In this document: piece by piece, positions 24,501 to 31,330 of the stretch
Layout: the number at the start of each line of letters is the position of its first letter
How positions within the stretch are numbered: position 1 is the first letter of the stretch
Origin: Sinotaia quadrata
Lineage: Eukaryota > Mollusca > Gastropoda > Architaenioglossa > Viviparidae
Length of the DNA: 64,000 bases
Reading direction: 5' to 3'
Assembly: GCA_028829895.1 (NCBI GenBank)
Contig: CM054178.1
Location: 82,951,558-83,015,557, forward strand
Made by a program: the position numbers and the translations under genes
Notes under the pieces: model-generated
Told to the model about the DNA's origin: nothing
The model's database searches: none
The model's input: the letters and a program-made list of their open reading frames with translations, nothing else

Positions 24501-25597
24501 ACATCCAGTAAATATTATGACACAGCTTTATCTTAACAGTTTACGAACATCAATAAACTATCACACAACATTGGTACGACTAAACTGAAGACGAATGTCA
24601 GATAGTTTCCAACAGAACATATATGCTCACGCTTTTCTTTATCTCTGTCGTTTCAGTGCATTCTGGCTGCAATTATTGTTGTCTCCCTTAAAAATCTATT
24701 TTTACAATTCACTGACCTCAGACGTTTGTGGAAGGTTTCCAAGCTTGATTTTGTAAGTACCGATTTAATTGTCCACTTACGTTCTGTATGTATTATTCTT
24801 TACAGAAAATCAATTGTGAAAAATTATTGATCATTTATAGCTTGTTGATGGTTGGTTGGGTGACTAGTTCACTTATTGGTTGGTTGGTTGGTTGGTATAC
24901 GTGTTTCAAGAAATGTCAGTAAAACAATAGTCAACATCTAATAATTTCAGATAAGTATTCGCGATAATTTGGATACGAAGATAAATATTGTTCAGAATAC
25001 TGCACTGAAAGCCGAAAATATTGCTGTTTTCAAGTTGTAAAACCTGTGAGAAAAATATTTTATTTTATTTTTCTAAAACAAAAAAAAGAAAAGAAGTTCA
25101 TCTTTGAACATTTATGATTATTCCTTCTGAAAGTATTAGTAAAATATTTTCAGTGTTAATAAAACGAAAGATTTAGATGTGTTTTAAAAACAAATAATAT
25201 GTTAATACAGGTAAATAGTGAAGAACGAACAATATTAGAACTAGGATGAGTAATATGAAAATCAGTAACATATTTCAAGGACTAACACTATCAGAATTAG
25301 TAATATGTTTTCAGGACGAACAATTTGAGAATTAGTAACGTGAATTAGGTAGAATAATTTGAAAACTGGTAGCATATTTTAAGGATAAACAATATAAGGA
25401 TTAGTTACGTTGTAAAGATTAAGAAAATGGCAGATACATGGTTTCAGGATGGGTACCATGAGAAGATGGTCGTATGTGATGTGAATGAAAAACAAAATGA
25501 AGAACTGGTTACCTAATTTAAAGATTAAAAATAATAAAATATTTCTCAATTTTAAAATAAAAATTCTGGAATAAATAATTATATATTTAATGCATGT

Positions 25598-25673
<76 letters not shown>

Positions 25674-28600
25674 AGACGTGGAGATTTATTTCAAGACAAT
25701 ATTTTAACTCAACAGCATGCATTGTCTCCCTTTATTCTACAGACAGTGTGGCTCGTTGTCTTCGTGTGTACAGTGCTCTTGGACGTCGACCTTGGCCTAC
25801 TTGTAGGCCTCGTGTACAATCTTGTGCCCGTTTTGCTCCGGACACAGAGGTAAAGTGGTTATTTGGGGTGGTGTCATATATCTTATTTAACAATTGCAAC
25901 AAAGTCTATAAATACATTCATGCTCGGGTCTGTGGTACTTGGGTTAATCACCAGCTCTCTTGACAGTCGTTGTTATGCATAATCTCTAACATTTATAAGA
26001 TAATGTAAAATATTTAATACACTATGACTCATAAAATGTATAACTTCTAACGCTATAATAAGATGATGTGTAAAATGTAATACGCTATGGCTTATGACCT
26101 TTAACATTTACCTGACGCTGATTAATCCTTTGTCCAATAGAGTTCAGTTATAGAGTTGAAAGTCATTTGTGTCGACAATGAATTCTTTCATTATAGAGTA
26201 CTTACCGTTTCGTCTGTTATTAGAGCGAATTAAAATTATGTCTGACTTATTTCCCCCTTTTTTCAGACCCTATGTGTGTTTACTGGGACACGTTGAGGGA
26301 ACACAAATGTATGCCGACACAAAAGTTTATAAAGAGGTATTTGTTTTCTTAAAATCAAAAAAAAAAAAAACAACAAAAAAAACCCCAACGTTTTCAAGAG
26401 ATATTCTTAAACATTCAGAGTCTGTTCTTTAAAACTTCTGAAATGTTTTAACCTTTGCTATTAAATCTTTATAAAATTGTTAACTGTGAGATATGAAATC
26501 TTTCTCAAGTTTTTATATATTCTTTTCATTATTTTTTTAGAATATGGAGCTTTTCTATGAACTTTATATACTGCCTGTTTCCGTTATGTGCTTGTCAGTT
26601 TGCTTAGTTTTCACGCTATTGTTGTTGATATTAAAACCGTTAATCCTTGCTCACACAGACAAACGCATCCAGACTACATGTTTGTTGTTTGGCTCCCACA
26701 AGCATATTTTCCTTACTGAGAACATATTTTATTATTTTGATATCCAGTGGCATATTTTCCTTACTGAGAACATATTTTATTATTTTGATATCCAGTGGCA
26801 TATTTTCCTTACTGAGAACATATTTTATTATTTTGATATCCAGTGGCATATTTTCCTTACTGAGAACATATTTTATTATTTTGATATCAAGTGGCATATT
26901 TTCCTTACTGAGAACATATTTTATTATTTTGATATCAAGTGGCATATTTTCCTTACTGAGAACATATTTTATTATTTTGATATCAAGTGGCATATTTTCC
27001 TTACTGAGAACATATTTTATTATTTTGATATCTAGTGGCATATTCATTTACGGGCAACATATTTTATTTTTTATTTTGCACCCTTGACGTGATCTGTCCG
27101 TCCGACATCACAGATTTCATTTGATTAGAAATGATTAAGAACTGTTCGCAACACGAACACAACAAACTTTAACACATCTACGCATTTGCAGGCTCAGCAG
27201 ATTCCGGGTATAAAGATATTTCGCTTCGAGGCTCCCTTGTATTTTGCCAATGTGGAATACTTCCGGCAAAGCCTGGTTAAGGAGACAGGCCTAGATGCCA
27301 AGGACCTGAAGGCAGTGCAGAAAACCATCAAAGAAACGGACTTAGCTCTGCGTCATGAACAGGTGAATTCTTAAATTCTTCAAACGGAACTTCTTTTGGT
27401 AGTCACCGTAAACGTCTATAAATAACTTGAGTTCAAACAGTAATGATACTATCTCTAAGCATTGTGTTTTTTTTAAAAATAGTTCAGATTTTGTTCCTTT
27501 TGCTTGTTTTTGATTTGAATATTTATTTAGTTGGTAGTTTGTTGACTGGATATTTTTTTTTTAATTTTTTTTTTGGGGGTGGTGGTGCGAGAGTGGCGGT
27601 AGGGGGAGAAAACAATGAAGCACTAATAAGCAAAATAAAACAATAAAGGACTAATAAACAGAATAAAGAATAGAGCACTAAAACGCGGAAGAGAACAATA
27701 CAACATTAATAACCAGAATAAAGCAATTGAGCACTAATAAACAGAATAAAACAATAGAGCACTAATAAGCACTGTACAATGTTCATTCTATTCAATGGAA
27801 TAAATAAATAGGAAGTACCTTTCACAAGAAATTGCTCTTTTTTCAGTTCATATGCTATTTTAGCATGTTTCTTAAGTGGAGACAGCGCCTTTAAAGCTAA
27901 AAATGTGAACATAATTATGTTTTCTGGCCTCGTGACAGGTGCTTTTTGTTTGCATCAAGAAAAGTTGCATCTGTAATTTCCGAACAATGAAACTATTTGA
28001 GACAAGTGTGTCTGTTTATGACTGGTATAATCATGTATGATCGGTTATGTATGACAATGTTGTCATCTATGATAATGGTTTACTTGTGGCAGATGTCTTT
28101 TGTGACAAGTATGTCTATTTGTGACAAGTATGTCTATTTGTGATAGGCGTGTTTAACTGTGAGAGGCTTGTGTAATAGTGACAGGCGTGACAGTTTGTGA
28201 CAGATTGAATATTTGCGAAACGTGTGTCTTTTGTATCAGGTGTTTCTATTTATGCAAGGTGTATATACTTGTGATAGTTGTCTATTTGTGACAGGTGGTC
28301 TGTTTATCACCGGCTCGTCTATGATAGATGTGTCTCTGTGCATAAGAGTGCCTATTTGTGACAGGTTTGTCTAGGTACTACGAAAACATGGCCGGACGAT
28401 CCGTGTGAAGGACATCGCCTTACTCAGTCATTGGGCACGCATCCAAAGTCATCAGTATCAGTGGCTTCCTCCGGGGGAATCTTTGCTGTCATCATTGACG
28501 GTTCTACGATACAGTACATTGATTCGGTCACAGCGAGGGTTCTTAGAGAGGTGTGTAATAATAGATATATCAGGGTACTTAGAGAGGTGTGTAATAATAG

Positions 28601-31296
28601 ATATAGCAGGGTACTTAGAGAGGTGTGTAATAATAGAAATATCAGGTTTTTAGAGAGGTGTGTAATAATAGACAAATCAGGGTTCTTAGAGAGGTGATAA
28701 TAAAAATATCAGGGATTTAGAGAGGTGTGTAATAATAGACATATCAGGGTTCTTAGAGAGGTGTGTATGCTCGATCATGTCAGGGTCAATAAGAGGTGTG
28801 TAATAATAAATAATTATTTATTAGTACACACCTCTTAATAATATTATTACACACCTCTTGATATAATCATGTCAGGGTACTTAAAGAAGTGTGTGCACTT
28901 GATCGTGTCACGGTCATTAGAAGGTGTGTAATAATAGTCATATCAGGTTACTCAGAAAAATGTGTGCACTAGATCATATCAGGATCGATATAAGATGTGT
29001 AATAATAATCACATCAGGGTACATAGAGAGGTGTGTACAGTAGATCATATTAGGGTCATTAAGAAGTCATTTTGGTCATGTTGTGATGCTTAGAGAAGAG
29101 AGAATATCATGGCTTTTAGTGGGATGTATACATTTGATGTCAGTATACTTAAGTACTATCGGTGTATCATTTGATAGTGTCAGATTAGCTACAGAAGTTT
29201 GTGCACCTGATCATGCCATGGTGTTTAGATAGATGTGTACACCTGATCATATCAGGTATTTAGAGAAACGTGTACCCTGATCCTGTCTGGGCATCTAGAG
29301 AGATTTGTACATCTGATCATGTTAGGGCACTTAGGTGAGTATACTTGTAACTCCTAAGTTCTTAGAAAGTTGTGTACAGGATACCTTATGAGAAGCCATA
29401 CTGTCGGATACAGGATAAGCAATAATTTGTAAAGAACTAAACAAACACAATATTGTAATCGGTATAAAACATACTTAAAGAGACATAACATAAATATGCC
29501 AGTATTGCTAGTTATAAGAAATAATAGTTAAACATGGCTCAAAATGGCCTCTAGTATTCAAACGTCATCTTCTAATGGCCATTAGCAATTAAACATGATT
29601 ATATTACATTAATATCTAACGTGCACTATATTGGCCATTAGCAATTAAACATGACTATATTGCCCAATAGTAATAAAACGCTGACCGTACTTACCATTAG
29701 TATCAAATGTAATACTTTCCAGTATTGACCATTAATATCTAACGCATACTGCAATGGCCTATAGTACATGTATTCAAACGTGAGCTTCTATTGCCCATTA
29801 GCAATTAAACATGATTGTATTACATTAATATCTAACATATAACTGATTGGCCAGTAGTAATTAAGCGTGATTGTATTACATTTAATATCTAACGTATACT
29901 GATTTGGCCAGTAGTAATTAAACGTGCACTATATTGGCCAGTAGTAGTCAAACGTGGACTGTATTAGTCAATAGTAATCAAAGTAATAAAGCATGGATTG
30001 TAATGACCAACAGAAATCAAATGTGGAGTCTGAAGGCCATTATTAGTTAAACGTGGAGTGTATGAGCCAGATGTGACTAAACCTTGACTGTGTTAGTTAA
30101 TAGTAATTAAACGAAGGCTGTATTAACCAACAGTAATCAATGTGTATTATATTGGCCATTAGTAGTCAAACATGGACTGTGTTAGTCAATAGTAATCAAA
30201 CGTTTACTGTAATCAAGTATGAGTATACTATACTATTGACAAATAGTAGTCAAAGTGGCCTGTATTGGTCACCAGTAATTAAATATGGTCTTTACTAGCC
30301 AATAATAATCAAACGTGGCCTGTACTGACCAAGAGTAATCAAACGTGGCGTGTATTAGCCAATAATAATCAACAACAGAGGTCAATATTTGTCAAAGGAA
30401 AATTAATGACAAATTATTTCTTCCCATTAATTTGTTTGCAGATGATTATGGAGTACAAGGAAGCTGGTATTGATGTGCTGCTTGGCGAATGCAAACGTAA
30501 GCTGGGCTTTTATTTGTTATCAAACGTTACTTTGTGAGAATAGACGCCATTTAGAAACAATGCTTTACTCAGTTAACATTACTGTTGTCTGTTTGAGAAT
30601 ACAAGCCATTTAGAAACAATGCTCTATTTACTCAACAATACTCTGTTTTGTGAAAATACAAGCTATTTAGAAACAATCCCTTAATTAGTCAACATTATCT
30701 TTATGAGAATTTAGTATATGAACAACAATGCTTTATTTAGTCAGCATTTTCTTGCCTTTATGAGAATATAAACCAAGTAGACACAATACTTTATTTGTTT
30801 AGTAAATATTATTATGCATTCTTTTAAAACATTACTTTCTTTGTGAAAGTTTAGTTTACAAGCCAACTAGAAACAACCCTTTATTTAGAGTCAACATTAT
30901 TTTTTCTTTTTGATATTTTATTGTAAAAATAATACTGTTATTATAACAGAGGTAAGTGATGTCTCATTACTATAATCATATTTTATTTTATTTTTCCTAA
31001 ATTTGTGGTTTCTAGGTAGGTATCGGGAAGGGGGGGGGGGTGTTTGTGTGTGTGTTGCGGAAATTGCCATAAAAAATCCAAACATAAATTTAGTCATGCT
31101 GATAAACTAAATTTCTAATTTATTCACACAATTCTGAAAAGTTTTGATTTTGCTTCAGAGAATTTATTTGTCTCACTAACCAAAAATTTGGAAGTATTTT
31201 TAAAACGCCTTTCAAATCTGAAACGACAGCAATTGGTCAGCGAGCTACTGGTATGACCCTATGCTCTTGTTAATTTTCTTAAATTTCACTCACTTG

Positions 31297-31330
<34 letters not shown>

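Noticed and set aside
26544..27087. Open frames of 135-163 codons on both strands
   Set aside because: They are produced by the 48-bp tandem array in intron 12. The unit is a multiple of 3 without stops, and the frames lie inside an intron.
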